Shown here: in pieces, positions 52,711-61,249 of the stretch
Layout: each line of letters starts with the position of its first letter
Numbering within the stretch: position 1 is the stretch's first letter
Assembly: GCA_040223615.1 (NCBI GenBank)
Contig: JAVKFY010000011.1
Span: 1 to 64,000, forward strand
Length of the DNA stretch: 64,000 bases
DNA from: JAVKFY01 sp040223615
Lineage (GTDB): Bacteria; Pseudomonadota; Alphaproteobacteria; GCA-2731375
Direction: 5' to 3'
The notes under the pieces: generated by a model
Told to the model about the DNA's origin: nothing
The model's input: the letters and a program-made list of their open reading frames with translations, nothing else
Databases searched by the model: none
Translations under genes and position numbers: made by a program

Positions 52711-53982
52711 ATGCGACAATTGCTGTGCGGCTTGCTGTTGGTGGTCGTCTTCGGTTTCGGGGCAAGCATCGGTGACGTGCAGGCCAGGGACGATTCACCG
52801 CTGGCCGTCGAGGTCCGGAAGGAAATTCGCGCCACGCGCGACATCGTCTCCGGCGGCGGCACCTTTGACGGGTCCGACGCCATGTACGAGAAGGCCAAGG
52901 CGCATTTCGACGCGGCCATGGCCGCCCACGACAAGCTCAAGGCCGAGGGCGGCGATACCCGGACGATCAACATCCTCGACAATCAGCTCAAGCAGACCGG
53001 CTCGCTGCTGGACCAGGCCTACCGCAAGACGCCGGGCGCCAAGGCCGCGATGCAGGCCGCCACCGACGCCAAGAACGAGAAGAAGAAGCAGGAGATCCTG
53101 ACCCGGTTCAACGACCAGGGCATGACCAGCAAGCTGCACGAGAAGAACGCCGGCCGCATCGTTTGGTCGAAGAAGATCATCGGCTTCAAGGCGCAGGACA
53201 GCGCCAAGCTGGAGGACACTTTCGCGCTGTCCGACCCGATCTTCGGCCGCGTGCTGCTGGCCCGTTCGCTCGGCAACACGCCGATCTACGCCGACGGCTT
53301 CGCCGAGCCGCATGCGATGCGCGAATTCGACTACGACGTGAAGCTCTACATCGACGGCAAGAACGTGCCGGTGGCGTTCGGCGTGTTCCAGCAGGGCGGC
53401 CTCGACGGCGATGCCGGCCAGAAATGGACAACGTGGCAGTTCGCGCCGCACCCGGTGCCGATGGACGACGGTTTCAAGCGCGACGCCGAGCCGTGGCGCA
53501 AGGCGACAAGCGGGCTGGCGGAGGGCGCGCACGACGTTCGCTTCGAGATATTCGCCACCAACGGGCAGTTCCGCTCCGCGGCGCCGATCGCGGTCGGCGA
53601 ATTCACGTTGAAGGTCGGCGCCGGCGAACGCATCGCGGCGACCGGCGCGTTCCCGGCCACCAGCTACTCCGGCGGCGATGCCGACGAGATCGCGGCGGCG
53701 ATGCGCAAGGCCCTGGTCGGGCCGGTGGCCAAGAGCGCCGACGAGATCCGCGACCTGTCGGTGACCAGCGAGTGGAACCCGCTGGTCTACAGCGATACCA
53801 AGCGCCGCTACCGCGCGATCAGCGGCGCGGTGCTGTGGGCCGACAGCAACGACGACGGCGTGTGCCGCTACACCACCTACAACTTCGTCAGCGACTCCAC
53901 CGGGCCGCAGAGCTGGGGGCCGCTGCGCTTCCGCTCGTTCTGCAACGGCTGCGAGGAAGGCAACGCAGAGTGCCCGAATTAG
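52711..53982 (+). CDS. Secreted hypothetical protein (423 residues)
   Basis: A predicted Sec-exported protein: MRQLLCGLLLVVVFGFGAS then a likely cleavage site near VQA/RDD. The mature part starts with a helical, lysine-rich region (residues about 40-150, KKKQEILTRFNDQGMTSKLH) and continues as a beta-rich domain (LYIDGKNVPVAFGVFQQGGL, FEIFATNGQFRSAAPIAVGE). The C-terminus has a cysteine cluster (GVCRYTTYNF, SFCNGCEEGNAECPN) suggesting disulfides. No family is recognised. The GTG-started gene begins 4 bases after its stop, so the two are co-expressed. The start at 52711 has GAGGGAG upstream and yields the signal peptide; an earlier in-frame ATG adds 19 unsupported residues. Confidence 0.78.
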   Translation: MRQLLCGLLLVVVFGFGASIGDVQARDDSPLAVEVRKEIRATRDIVSGGGTFDGSDAMYEKAKAHFDAAMAAHDKLKAEGGDTRTINILDNQLKQTGSLLDQAYRKTPGAKAAMQAATDAKNEKKKQEILTRFNDQGMTSKLHEKNAGRIVWSKKIIGFKAQDSAKLEDTFALSDPIFGRVLLARSLGNTPIYADGFAEPHAMREFDYDVKLYIDGKNVPVAFGVFQQGGLDGDAGQKWTTWQFAPHPVPMDDGFKRDAEPWRKATSGLAEGAHDVRFEIFATNGQFRSAAPIAVGEFTLKVGAGERIAATGAFPATSYSGGDADEIAAAMRKALVGPVAKSADEIRDLSVTSEWNPLVYSDTKRRYRAISGAVLWADSNDDGVCRYTTYNFVSDSTGPQSWGPLRFRSFCNGCEEGNAECPN

Positions 53983-53986
53983 ATCG

Positions 53987-54973
53987 GTGAGCGGATCGGA
54001 CAAACCGCCGGGATCTTCGCCGATACCGGAAGTGCGGCGCGCGACGGCCGGCGCGGCGCCGAAGGAGAATATCCGGCAGCGGTCGTGGCGCATCAGCGCC
54101 ATGGTCGACGAGGCCAAGGACGCCTTCGACGACGGCGACGCGGCCGGCGCGCTGTCGATGCTGGAGACGGCCGACCGCGAAGCCAAAGGCATCTGGAACG
54201 ACCCGCACGACGAGTTATCGCTGTTCGACCACGACGACGTGCTGGCCGTGCGCGCGGTGCTGCTGGCGCGGGCCGGCGAGACCGATCTCGCCTTCGAGAC
54301 GCTGGAGCGCATCGGCGACCGGTTCAAGCGGATCGACACCATGCAACGCTTCGTTCGCGATGTCGGCCCGCCGACGATCGAGCCGGGTCGCGTCGTGCCG
54401 CTGGCCGAGGTGATGCAGACGACGCTCTGCGCGGACGAGCGTGACGAGGATCGCGATGGCAACCTGCAGTGGCTGGCCTATCTGTTCTGGCATCTCGGGC
54501 ATCGCGACCAGGCGGCGACGACGGCGGCGTGGATCGGCAAGCAAGGCGTGCGTGCCGTGACCTTCCGCGAACTGGCCCGGATGATCGACGAGGGCGAGAC
54601 GCCACCGGTCGCCGATGCGCCATCGCAGCCCGCGCCACCGCCGGTGGAAGAGGAGGTCGGTCCGGTCACCGTCTTCATCTTCGACAACTACCACGGCACC
54701 AACCCGGCCGAGGCCGAGACGCTGAGGGGTTTCTGGTCGGAGGCGGAGGCCGAGCTTTACGCCCGCGCGCGGGTTCAGGCTTCGATCGAGCGCGCCCGCC
54801 GGCCGGGCCAAAGCAAGGACGAGCTCTATGCCGCCTGGATGGCGCGCGGCGAGGACGTGCAGGTCGGAAAACGCTTCATCGGTCGGGAGAACTTCGCCGC
54901 CTTCGCCGCCAGGCCGGCGGTCGGCAACGCGATCAACTACCGGGCGATGACGCCGCGTCCGCGTCGTCGGTGA
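53987..54973 (+). CDS. Hypothetical protein (328 residues), partner of the secreted gene
   Basis: No signal peptide or membrane helix; a cytoplasmic, mostly alpha-helical, charge-rich protein starting with GTG at 53987. The sections MVDEAKDAFDDGDAAGALSM and LETADREAKGIWNDPHDELS resemble short helical repeats such as TPR-like pairs, and a proline-rich segment (residues about 205-220) joins to a second half (VFIFDNYHGTNPAEAETLRG). No known domain is recognised. Its stop lies inside the convergent YkvA-like gene (41-base overlap). Confidence 0.7.
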   Translation: MSGSDKPPGSSPIPEVRRATAGAAPKENIRQRSWRISAMVDEAKDAFDDGDAAGALSMLETADREAKGIWNDPHDELSLFDHDDVLAVRAVLLARAGETDLAFETLERIGDRFKRIDTMQRFVRDVGPPTIEPGRVVPLAEVMQTTLCADERDEDRDGNLQWLAYLFWHLGHRDQAATTAAWIGKQGVRAVTFRELARMIDEGETPPVADAPSQPAPPPVEEEVGPVTVFIFDNYHGTNPAEAETLRGFWSEAEAELYARARVQASIERARRPGQSKDELYAAWMARGEDVQVGKRFIGRENFAAFAARPAVGNAINYRAMTPRPRRR

Positions 54974-55325
54974 CGTCGGCGAGGGTTTCCTCGGCCTGGG
55001 CGCGGTGAGTGGGCTTGATCTCGCCGCCGACCGCGCGGATGGCGGTCAGCAGCACGCCGGCGTCGTCGGTGAAGCCCAGGCCGGCGACGAAGTCCGGGAT
55101 CATATCGGTCGGGACCACGAAATAGGCCACCGCGCCCATCAGCACCGCCTTCACGTAGGTCGGTGTCTGACGGTCGGTGGCGCAGTAATAGGCCGCCAGC
55201 AGGTCGTCGGAGAACGGAATCGCGCGCGCGAACTTGCGCAACTTGGGCCAGAAGCCACGCCGCACGCGATAGCTGTCGCGTTTCAGGCGCGCTTCGTCGA
55301 CCGGCCGCTCGATCAGGTCCGTCAT
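54933..55325 (-). CDS. YkvA/DUF1232 family protein
   Basis: A 130-residue protein with DUF1232 features: RKFARAIPFSDDLLAAYYCA, KAVLMGAVAYFVVPTDMIPD, and FTDDAGVLLTAIRAVGGEIK. The P[ST]D-IPD motif is present as PTDMIPD. YkvA proteins are small, probably membrane-associated; their function is unclear. ATG 55325 is used; a GTG at 55346 in frame is also possible. Its 3' end overlaps the convergent hypothetical gene by 41 bases. Confidence 0.88.
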   Translation of the reverse strand: MTDLIERPVDEARLKRDSYRVRRGFWPKLRKFARAIPFSDDLLAAYYCATDRQTPTYVKAVLMGAVAYFVVPTDMIPDFVAGLGFTDDAGVLLTAIRAVGGEIKPTHRAQAEETLADVTDDADAASSPGS

Positions 55326-55420
55326 GTCCGCAATATGGGAAGTCACGGGCCAGTGGGCAACGCTGGCCGCGATCTGCTAAGACCGTCGGCAACCGCAACA
55401 ACCGCAGGGAACGGGATAGC

Positions 55421-56182
55421 ATGGACATTCAGGGCATGAGCGCACTGGTCACCGGCGGCGCCTCCGGCCTCGGCGAGGCCACCGCGCGCGAGCTGGCCAA
55501 GGCCGGCGCCAAGGTGGCGCTGCTCGACATCCAGGCCGACAAGGGCGAGGCCGTGGCCAAGGAGATCGGCGGCATCTTCGCGACCTGCGACGTGACGTCG
55601 GAGGAAAGCGTCGTCGCGGCGATGGCGGCGGCGAAGAAGGCGCACGGGCCGGCCCGGATCCTGGTCAACTGCGCCGGCACCGGCATCGGCACCAAGACCA
55701 CCTCGCGCGGCAAGCCGCACCCGCTGGACAGCTTCACCAGGATCATCCAGATCAATCTGATCGGCACCTTCAACTGCATCAGGCTGGCGACCACCGACAT
55801 GGTCGAGCTGGAGCCGCTGGCCGACGGCGAGCGCGGCGTGGTGATCAACACCGCCTCGGTCGCGGCCTATGACGGCCAGATCGGCCAGGCCGCCTATTCC
55901 GCCTCCAAGGGCGGCGTCGTCGGCATGACCCTGCCGATCGCGCGCGACCTGGCGGACAAGGGCGTGCGGGTGTGCACGATCGCGCCGGGCCTGTTCGAAA
56001 CGCCGCTGCTGGGCGGTCTGCCGGACAACATAAAGCAGTCGCTGGAGGCCTCGGTGCCGTTTCCCAGCCGGCTCGGCCAGCCGCGCGAATATGCCAGCCT
56101 GGCGCGCCAGATCGTCGAGAACACGATGCTGAACGGCGAGACCATCCGCCTCGACGGCGCCATCCGCATGGCGCCGAGGTAG
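55421..56182 (+). CDS. SDR-family oxidoreductase (3-hydroxyacyl-CoA dehydrogenase type 2-like)
   Basis: A 253-residue classical SDR with intact motifs: ALVTGGASGLGEATAREL for NAD binding, LVNCAGTGIGTKTTS, active serine in VINTASVAAYDGQI and the YxxxK of AAYSASKGGVVGMTL. The pattern APGLFETPLLGGLPDNIKQS resembles 3-hydroxyacyl-CoA (HADH2-like) and short-chain alcohol dehydrogenases, so it likely oxidises 3-hydroxyacyl-CoA or a related secondary alcohol. ATG 55421 is preceded by an AGGGAACGGGATAGC site. No operon partner is obvious. Confidence 0.93.
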   Translation: MDIQGMSALVTGGASGLGEATARELAKAGAKVALLDIQADKGEAVAKEIGGIFATCDVTSEESVVAAMAAAKKAHGPARILVNCAGTGIGTKTTSRGKPHPLDSFTRIIQINLIGTFNCIRLATTDMVELEPLADGERGVVINTASVAAYDGQIGQAAYSASKGGVVGMTLPIARDLADKGVRVCTIAPGLFETPLLGGLPDNIKQSLEASVPFPSRLGQPREYASLARQIVENTMLNGETIRLDGAIRMAPR

Positions 56183-56215
56183 GGCTTTACGCACATCGCC
56201 CGGCATCGACACCCG

Positions 56216-56265
56216 CCTCACCCTGCCCCGCTCCCCCCTGAAAGGCGGAGAGGTTTGGGGTGAGG
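56216..56265. terminator. Palindromic intergenic element between convergent genes
   Basis: CCTCACCC (56216-56223) pairs with GGGTGAGG (56258-56265), and the inner CTCC.../...GGAG arms extend the stem imperfectly. It sits between the SDR stop and the DUF2000 stop, where a bidirectional terminator would be expected. A similar element is common in alphaproteobacterial genomes, so it may be a dispersed repeat. Confidence 0.45.
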
Positions 56266-56296
56266 TGCGGGGGTGCGAAGAGCGCGAAGCCTACCG

Positions 56297-56707
56297 TTAG
56301 CCGTGCAGCTTCAAGCCCTTGGTCACCTTGTCGACCGCCTTGCGGTCGGCGTGGAGGCCGAGGCCGACGAGGTCCAGCGCGTCGGTCGGCACTGCCGCGA
56401 CGGCGGCGCGGTTCGCCTCGTCGTGGGTGGTGGCGAACAGCTCCGCGGTATAGATCGACGGCGTGATGGCGCGTCCCAGTGCCCGGCCCAGCGTGCGGGT
56501 CAGCTCCTCGCCGGTCGCGGCGTATATCATGATTGGCTGGCGGATCAGCGGGCCGTAGGCCTGCCCGGATCCGTCGGCGTAGGCCTCGCCCGGCAGTTCG
56601 GGGTAGGTTCCGACCAGGCCGCCGGCCAGGAAGGCGGTGACGTTGAGCTTCTGCCACGCCTCCAGGTCGGCGCGGACGACGATGGCGATCTTGGTGTCGA
56701 ACTGCAT
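56297..56707 (-). CDS. DUF2000 family protein
   Basis: A 136-residue protein starting MQFDTKIAIVVRADLEAWQK, the canonical start of DUF2000. Later segments IRQPIMIYAATGEELTRTLG and ELFATTHDEANRAAVAAVP are characteristic. The family looks related to peptidyl-tRNA hydrolase II folds, but its function is not established. Its ATG overlaps the ATG of the divergent AraC-type gene (CATG at 56705-56708), so each gene's promoter must lie within or beyond the other coding sequence. Confidence 0.9.
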   Translation of the reverse strand: MQFDTKIAIVVRADLEAWQKLNVTAFLAGGLVGTYPELPGEAYADGSGQAYGPLIRQPIMIYAATGEELTRTLGRALGRAITPSIYTAELFATTHDEANRAAVAAVPTDALDLVGLGLHADRKAVDKVTKGLKLHG

Positions 56708-57575
56708 GGACCGCACAATACCCCGACACGCCCACCCGCCGCTTGAACGATCCTGCGGCCCCTCGCCGCGGGACTGGATCCGGCTGACGCCGGCGCCGGA
56801 CGGGCTGGAACGGATGGAGGCCTATTTCACCAGCCATGCCTTCGACGCGCACCGGCACGACACCTACGCCATCGGCCTGACCCAGGCCGGCGTGCAGCGC
56901 TTCGACTATCGCGGCGCGGCGCGCGACAGCACTGCCGGGCAAATCATCGTGCTGCACCCCGACGAGAGCCACAACGGGCGCGCCGGCGCCGACGGCGGTT
57001 TCCGGTACCGCATGCTGTACATCGCGCCGGGCCTGATCCGCCGGGCGCTGGGGGAACGGGCGAGCGCCCTGCCCTTCGTCGCCGCGCCGGTGGCCGACAA
57101 CAGCGACCTGGCTGGCGCGCTCACGGCCGCTTTCGACGAGATCGACCGCGACATGGAGGGGCTGGCGGCCGACCAGACGGTGGTCGCGATCGCCGACGCG
57201 CTGCTGGCGCTGGACCCGTCGGCGGCACGGCACGCCGCTGCCGCCAACGACGACCAAGCGGTCGGCCTGGCGCGCGCCTATCTCGACGCGCACCACGACG
57301 AGGTCGTGGCGTCCGAACGGCTGGAGGCGGTGAGCGGGCTGGATCGCTACAGTCTGTCGCGGCAGTTTCGCCGCCACTTCGGCACCAGCCCGTACCGCTA
57401 CCTCACCATGCGCCGGCTCGACCGGGCGCGGGCCGACATCCTGGCCGGCGTCGCTCTCGCCGACGCGGCGACCGCCGCCGGCTTCGCCGACCAGGCGCAC
57501 ATGACGCGCCAGTTCAAGCGCGCCTACGGCCTGTCGCCGGGCCGTTGGCGGGCGCTGGTGCGGGCTCAGTCGTAG
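56706..57575 (+). CDS. AraC-family transcriptional regulator
   Basis: A 289-residue regulator with an N-terminal cupin-like ligand domain (MEAYFTSHAFDAHRHDTYAI, YRGAARDSTAGQIIVLHPDE) and a C-terminal double helix-turn-helix (LEAVSGLDRYSLSRQFRRHF, DAATAAGFADQAHMTRQFKR). The start MDRTIPRHAHPPLERSCGPS at ATG 56706 is chosen because earlier Met codons would run into the DUF2000 gene. The divergent DUF2000 start overlaps it by two bases. Likely regulates itself and DUF2000; inducer unknown. Confidence 0.88.
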   Translation: MDRTIPRHAHPPLERSCGPSPRDWIRLTPAPDGLERMEAYFTSHAFDAHRHDTYAIGLTQAGVQRFDYRGAARDSTAGQIIVLHPDESHNGRAGADGGFRYRMLYIAPGLIRRALGERASALPFVAAPVADNSDLAGALTAAFDEIDRDMEGLAADQTVVAIADALLALDPSAARHAAAANDDQAVGLARAYLDAHHDEVVASERLEAVSGLDRYSLSRQFRRHFGTSPYRYLTMRRLDRARADILAGVALADAATAAGFADQAHMTRQFKRAYGLSPGRWRALVRAQS

Positions 57576-58222
57576 CTCAGCGACGGAAACCAGTTCGGCC
57601 GGCCGCCCGGCGTGGTGTCGAAAAGGGTCCAGAGCGGAAACATCAGGTCCATGTGGCGCGGGTTCTGGCCCGGCTCGGCCGGCGCGTAGAACAGTTCCGT
57701 GCTCCAGGCGTGGCGGATGCCATCGTCGCCCTTGGTGAAGACGTGCAGCATCGGGAACTGCTCGTCGCCGGCCTCGGCGTGATAGTCGGCGTTGAAACCG
57801 GTGCCGCCGGATGACAGCAGGCGCAGGTGGCGCCAGCCGCGCGCAGTCGCGATCGTCGCCAGCTCGGCATAGGGCGCCTTGGCGGCAATCGCCAGATTCG
57901 CGGTCTGGGTGACGTGCGGCGCGGTGCCGTCCAGGCTGTCCAGCAGGGCGGTGCACATCGGACACGGCGCCTTTCCTGGCGAGACCATGTAGCTGTACAG
58001 CAGCAGCGTGTCCTTGCCGGCCGTGAACAAGTCGACCAGCGCGACCGGGCCGTCGGCGCCCTGGAACGTGTAGTCGCCGACCGCGCCACCTGGCGGCAGC
58101 TTGCGGCGCAGCGCGGCGACGTCCTCCACCTTGCGGCGCAGCTCGACCTCGGCGGCGAGCAGCTCTTCGCGAGCGGCACGGTAGGCATCTGATTCGTTGG
58201 GGAAGCGAACTGGGGCGGTCAT
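57566..58222 (-). CDS. DUF899 (thioredoxin-like) family protein
   Basis: A 218-residue protein with the DUF899 pattern: ELRRKVEDVAALRRKLPPGG, TLLLYSYMVSPGKAPCPMCT (the CPMC thiol pair), FNADYHAEAGDEQFPMLHVF and the C-terminal LFDTTPGGRPNWFPSL. The fold is thioredoxin-like and the family is found with ArsR-type regulators, but its role is unclear. Its 3' end overlaps the AraC gene by 10 bases. A region with a TTTAAC...GTTTAATA pattern upstream may contain its operator. Confidence 0.88.
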   Translation of the reverse strand: MTAPVRFPNESDAYRAAREELLAAEVELRRKVEDVAALRRKLPPGGAVGDYTFQGADGPVALVDLFTAGKDTLLLYSYMVSPGKAPCPMCTALLDSLDGTAPHVTQTANLAIAAKAPYAELATIATARGWRHLRLLSSGGTGFNADYHAEAGDEQFPMLHVFTKGDDGIRHAWSTELFYAPAEPGQNPRHMDLMFPLWTLFDTTPGGRPNWFPSLSYD

Positions 58223-58321
58223 TGCGGCCTCCGTATTTAACTATCTGGTTTAATAATGATGATCGTGCCCGCTGCGGTCAAGCCGCCCGATCCGCTATCA
58301 TTGGCGCATGAGGAGACCGCC

Positions 58322-59617
58322 ATGCTGAGCCGTGAAGACAACGACCTACTGACCCAGACCGGGCCGGATACCGGAATGGGCGCCTATTTCCGCCGTTTCT
58401 GGCAGCCGGTGGCGCTGTCGGTGGAGTTGGCCGAGCCGGACGGGCCGCCGGTGCGCGCCAACCTGCTGGGCGAGGAACTGGTGGCGTTTCGCGACACCGA
58501 GGGCCGCATCGGGCTGGTCGACGCGCACTGCCCGCACCGCCGCGCCGGCCTGTTCTACGGCCGCAACGAGGCCTGCGGGCTGCGCTGCGTCTATCACGGC
58601 TGGAAGTTCGATGTGACAGGCAAGGCGGTCGACCTGCCGAATGTGCCGGCCGGCTCACGCCAGCATGACACCGTGCGGATCAAGGCCTACCCGACGCGCG
58701 AGTATGGCGAAATCGTCTGGGCCTGGCTGGGGCCGCCGGAGCGCATGCCGGAGGTGCCGAAGCTCGAGTTCGGCCAGGTGCCGGACGCGCGCCGCTATGT
58801 CACCAAGCAGCTCATCGAGTGCAACTGGGCGCAGGTCATCGAGGGCGACCTGGACACCTCGCACTTCTCCTTCCTGCACATGCCGGCGCCGTCGGTGCCA
58901 TCGAACGCGAATCCGGATGCGCCGGCCGACGAGCGCCGGCTGCGCTGGATCCGCAACGACCCGATGCCGAAGTTCCAGATCCTGGAGCACGACGTCGGCT
59001 TCGTGGTCGGCGGCGCGCGCCAGGCCGACGACGAGGGCATCTACTGGCGCATGACCCAGTTCATGTTGCCGAGCCACGGCACCGGGCCGTCGGCGATGCC
59101 GGGCGAGACCTATTTCGGCTTCACCGTGGTGCCGATCGACGATCGCGCGGCCTGGATCTACACCTACGCCTGGAACCCGGAACGCGAGATCGGCAAGGAG
59201 GAGCGCGCCAAGCTGCGCATGGGCCATGGCGTCATCGCCGAGCTGGGGCCGGACTACGTGCCGGTACGCAACCGCGCCAACGAATTCCAGATCGACCGCG
59301 ACGAGCAGAAGCACCGGACCTTTACCGGCGTGAAGGGCCTGGCCGAGCAGGATCTGATGGTCCAGCAGAGCCAGGGCTACATCGTCGACCGCACCCAGGA
59401 GACGCTGACCGCGACCGACGCGGCAGTGGTGAAGTTCCGCCGCACCCTGCTGGGCCAGGCCAAGGCGCTGGCCAACGGCGACGAGCCGGCCGCGCCGTGG
59501 CAGGCCGACGCCTTCACCACGCGGCCGGGAAGCTGGTTCGCGACCGAGGGCATGAACTTCGAGGACGTACTCACCGAACGCTTCGGCGACCCGCGCGGGC
59601 GGGTCCGGCAAGCCTAG
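58322..59617 (+). CDS. Rieske non-heme iron oxygenase, alpha subunit
   Basis: The 431-residue protein has the N-terminal Rieske 2Fe-2S site (CPHRRAG...CVYHGWKFD, the CxH and CxxH ligands), a catalytic iron site EGDLDTSHFSFLHMP with the carboxylate/histidine arrangement, and a C-terminal ring-hydroxylase domain. It will hydroxylate or demethylate an aromatic or heterocyclic compound, with separate reductase partners not present in the window. GAGGAG precedes ATG 58322; an earlier in-frame ATG at 58256 gives 22 unsupported residues. Its TAG stop interlocks with that of the convergent MHYT kinase gene (CTAG at 59614-59617). Confidence 0.93.
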   Translation: MLSREDNDLLTQTGPDTGMGAYFRRFWQPVALSVELAEPDGPPVRANLLGEELVAFRDTEGRIGLVDAHCPHRRAGLFYGRNEACGLRCVYHGWKFDVTGKAVDLPNVPAGSRQHDTVRIKAYPTREYGEIVWAWLGPPERMPEVPKLEFGQVPDARRYVTKQLIECNWAQVIEGDLDTSHFSFLHMPAPSVPSNANPDAPADERRLRWIRNDPMPKFQILEHDVGFVVGGARQADDEGIYWRMTQFMLPSHGTGPSAMPGETYFGFTVVPIDDRAAWIYTYAWNPEREIGKEERAKLRMGHGVIAELGPDYVPVRNRANEFQIDRDEQKHRTFTGVKGLAEQDLMVQQSQGYIVDRTQETLTATDAAVVKFRRTLLGQAKALANGDEPAAPWQADAFTTRPGSWFATEGMNFEDVLTERFGDPRGRVRQA

Positions 59618-61176
59618 GCGGCGTGGGCCGTGGCGATATCGTCGCGGTACATCGGCACGCGCACGGTGACGGTGGTGCCTCGGCCGTGTTCGCTATCGAC
59701 GCTCATGGTCCCGCCATGCAGCTTCACGAACTCGGCCGCTAGCGGCAGCCCCAGGCCGGCGCCTTCAAACCGGCGCGCATGACCGTTCTCGACCTGGCCG
59801 AAACGCTGCAACGCGACCTCGACTTGCTGCGGCGTCATGCCGATCCCGGTGTCGCGAACGGCGATCGCCAGCTCGCCATCGCCGGAAGCGACAGATAGCG
59901 TGACGCTGCCCGGCGCGGGCGTGAACTTGATGGCGTTGGACAGCAGGTTGAGCATCACCTGGCGCAGGCGGCGCTCGTCGCCGACGATCGCCGGCAGTCC
60001 GGCGGGCGCATCGACCTGCAGCAACACGCCGGCCTCCCGCGCCTGCTGCTCGACCATTCGCGCGGTCCGGCGCACCAGGTCGTCGATGTCGACCTCGGCC
60101 TCGTCCAGCTCCAGATGGTTGGTGTCGATGCGGGCAATGTCGAGGATGTCGTTGATCAGCGCCAGCAGGTGCTCGCCGGACGCCTTGATGTCACGGGCAT
60201 ACTGCGCGTAGCTGGGATGGCCGAGCGGGCCCATCACCTCGTCGACCTGCATGCTGGAGAAGCCGATGATGGCGTTCAGCGGCGTGCGCAGCTCGTGGCT
60301 CATCGTCGCCAGGAATTGCGATTTCGCCTGGCTGCCGGCCGCCGCGACGTTCAGCGCCTCGGTCACCTCGCGGGTCCGCTGCTCCAGCTCGGCCTTGGTC
60401 TGTTCCAATTCGGTGACGTGGGCGCGCAGCCGTTCGGCCTCGCGCGCGTTGCGATGCGCGAGATGACGGTCGAGCTGGGCCGACGCCAGGCCGGCGAACA
60501 CGATCAACGCGATTACCGCCGCGACGGCCACGGCCAGCAGGTCCGGCGCTCGCAGCCCCAGCTGGTCCTGTGCATCGGGAAATGGCAGCCATGTCATCGC
60601 CGTCATGCCGGTGAAGTGCAGGCCGACGATGGCGAGGAACATGAGGAGCGGCGAGATCGCCCGGACCCGGAAGCTCGTGCGCCGGGTCCCGACCCAGAAC
60701 GACACCGCCGCGAAGGACACCGAGATGACGACCGAGGCGGCGACGAACCGGTAATCCCACAGCAACGAGGCTGGCGCCTTGATCGCGGCGATCCCGACAT
60801 AGTGCATCGCGGCGATCGACAGGCCGACCACCGCGCCACCGAGCAGCGGCATCTTGCCGACCAGCGCGACGAAGAAGCCGACGCCGGAAACCACGACCGC
60901 GACCATCACCGACAGGAAGGTCACGCCGCCGTCGTAGCTCAGGCTGACGCCACCGTCATAGGCCAGCATGGCGACGAAGTGCGTCGCCCAGGTTCCCAGC
61001 CCGGTGACCACAGCAGCGGCGACGAGCCAGCCGTTGCGCAGTCGGGTGGTGCGAGCCGGCATGGCACGCAGGGTCAAACCGAACGCGGTGAACACCGCCA
61101 GCGTGCAAATCGCGGCGGCGAGCAGGATCAGCCGAAGGTCATGCTCGATGGTCACGCACTGATAGATACTCAACAT
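59614..61176 (-). CDS. MHYT-domain sensor histidine kinase
   Basis: A 520-residue membrane kinase. The N-terminal seven-helix region has MHYT motifs (ATHFVAML, AAMHYVGI, GLHFTGMT), proposed to bind copper and sense oxygen, CO or NO. A coiled-coil linker (residues about 240-275) leads to HisKA with the phosphoacceptor in SQFLATMSHELRTPLNAIIG, then the ATPase (NLLSNAIKFTPAPGSV, VRDTGIGMTPQQVEV, GAGLGLPLAAEFV). There is no receiver domain, and no response regulator gene is next to it. It is downstream of gloB with a 73-base gap, so it may be transcribed from the ggt-gloB promoter. Confidence 0.93.
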   Translation of the reverse strand: MLSIYQCVTIEHDLRLILLAAAICTLAVFTAFGLTLRAMPARTTRLRNGWLVAAAVVTGLGTWATHFVAMLAYDGGVSLSYDGGVTFLSVMVAVVVSGVGFFVALVGKMPLLGGAVVGLSIAAMHYVGIAAIKAPASLLWDYRFVAASVVISVSFAAVSFWVGTRRTSFRVRAISPLLMFLAIVGLHFTGMTAMTWLPFPDAQDQLGLRAPDLLAVAVAAVIALIVFAGLASAQLDRHLAHRNAREAERLRAHVTELEQTKAELEQRTREVTEALNVAAAGSQAKSQFLATMSHELRTPLNAIIGFSSMQVDEVMGPLGHPSYAQYARDIKASGEHLLALINDILDIARIDTNHLELDEAEVDIDDLVRRTARMVEQQAREAGVLLQVDAPAGLPAIVGDERRLRQVMLNLLSNAIKFTPAPGSVTLSVASGDGELAIAVRDTGIGMTPQQVEVALQRFGQVENGHARRFEGAGLGLPLAAEFVKLHGGTMSVDSEHGRGTTVTVRVPMYRDDIATAHAA

Positions 61177-61249
61177 CCGGCGAAGCTAGCGACGCCAGCG
61201 TGAAACATCAGTTAACGCAGCGGGAAAACGCTCCGAAAAAGCGAACCGC

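Noticed and set aside
58236..58255. TTTAACTATCTGGTTTAATA between the DUF899 and Rieske genes, reminiscent of an ArsR-type operator
   Set aside because: The dyad is imperfect (TTAA arms only), and no ArsR gene is nearby; recorded as a possibility but not claimed.
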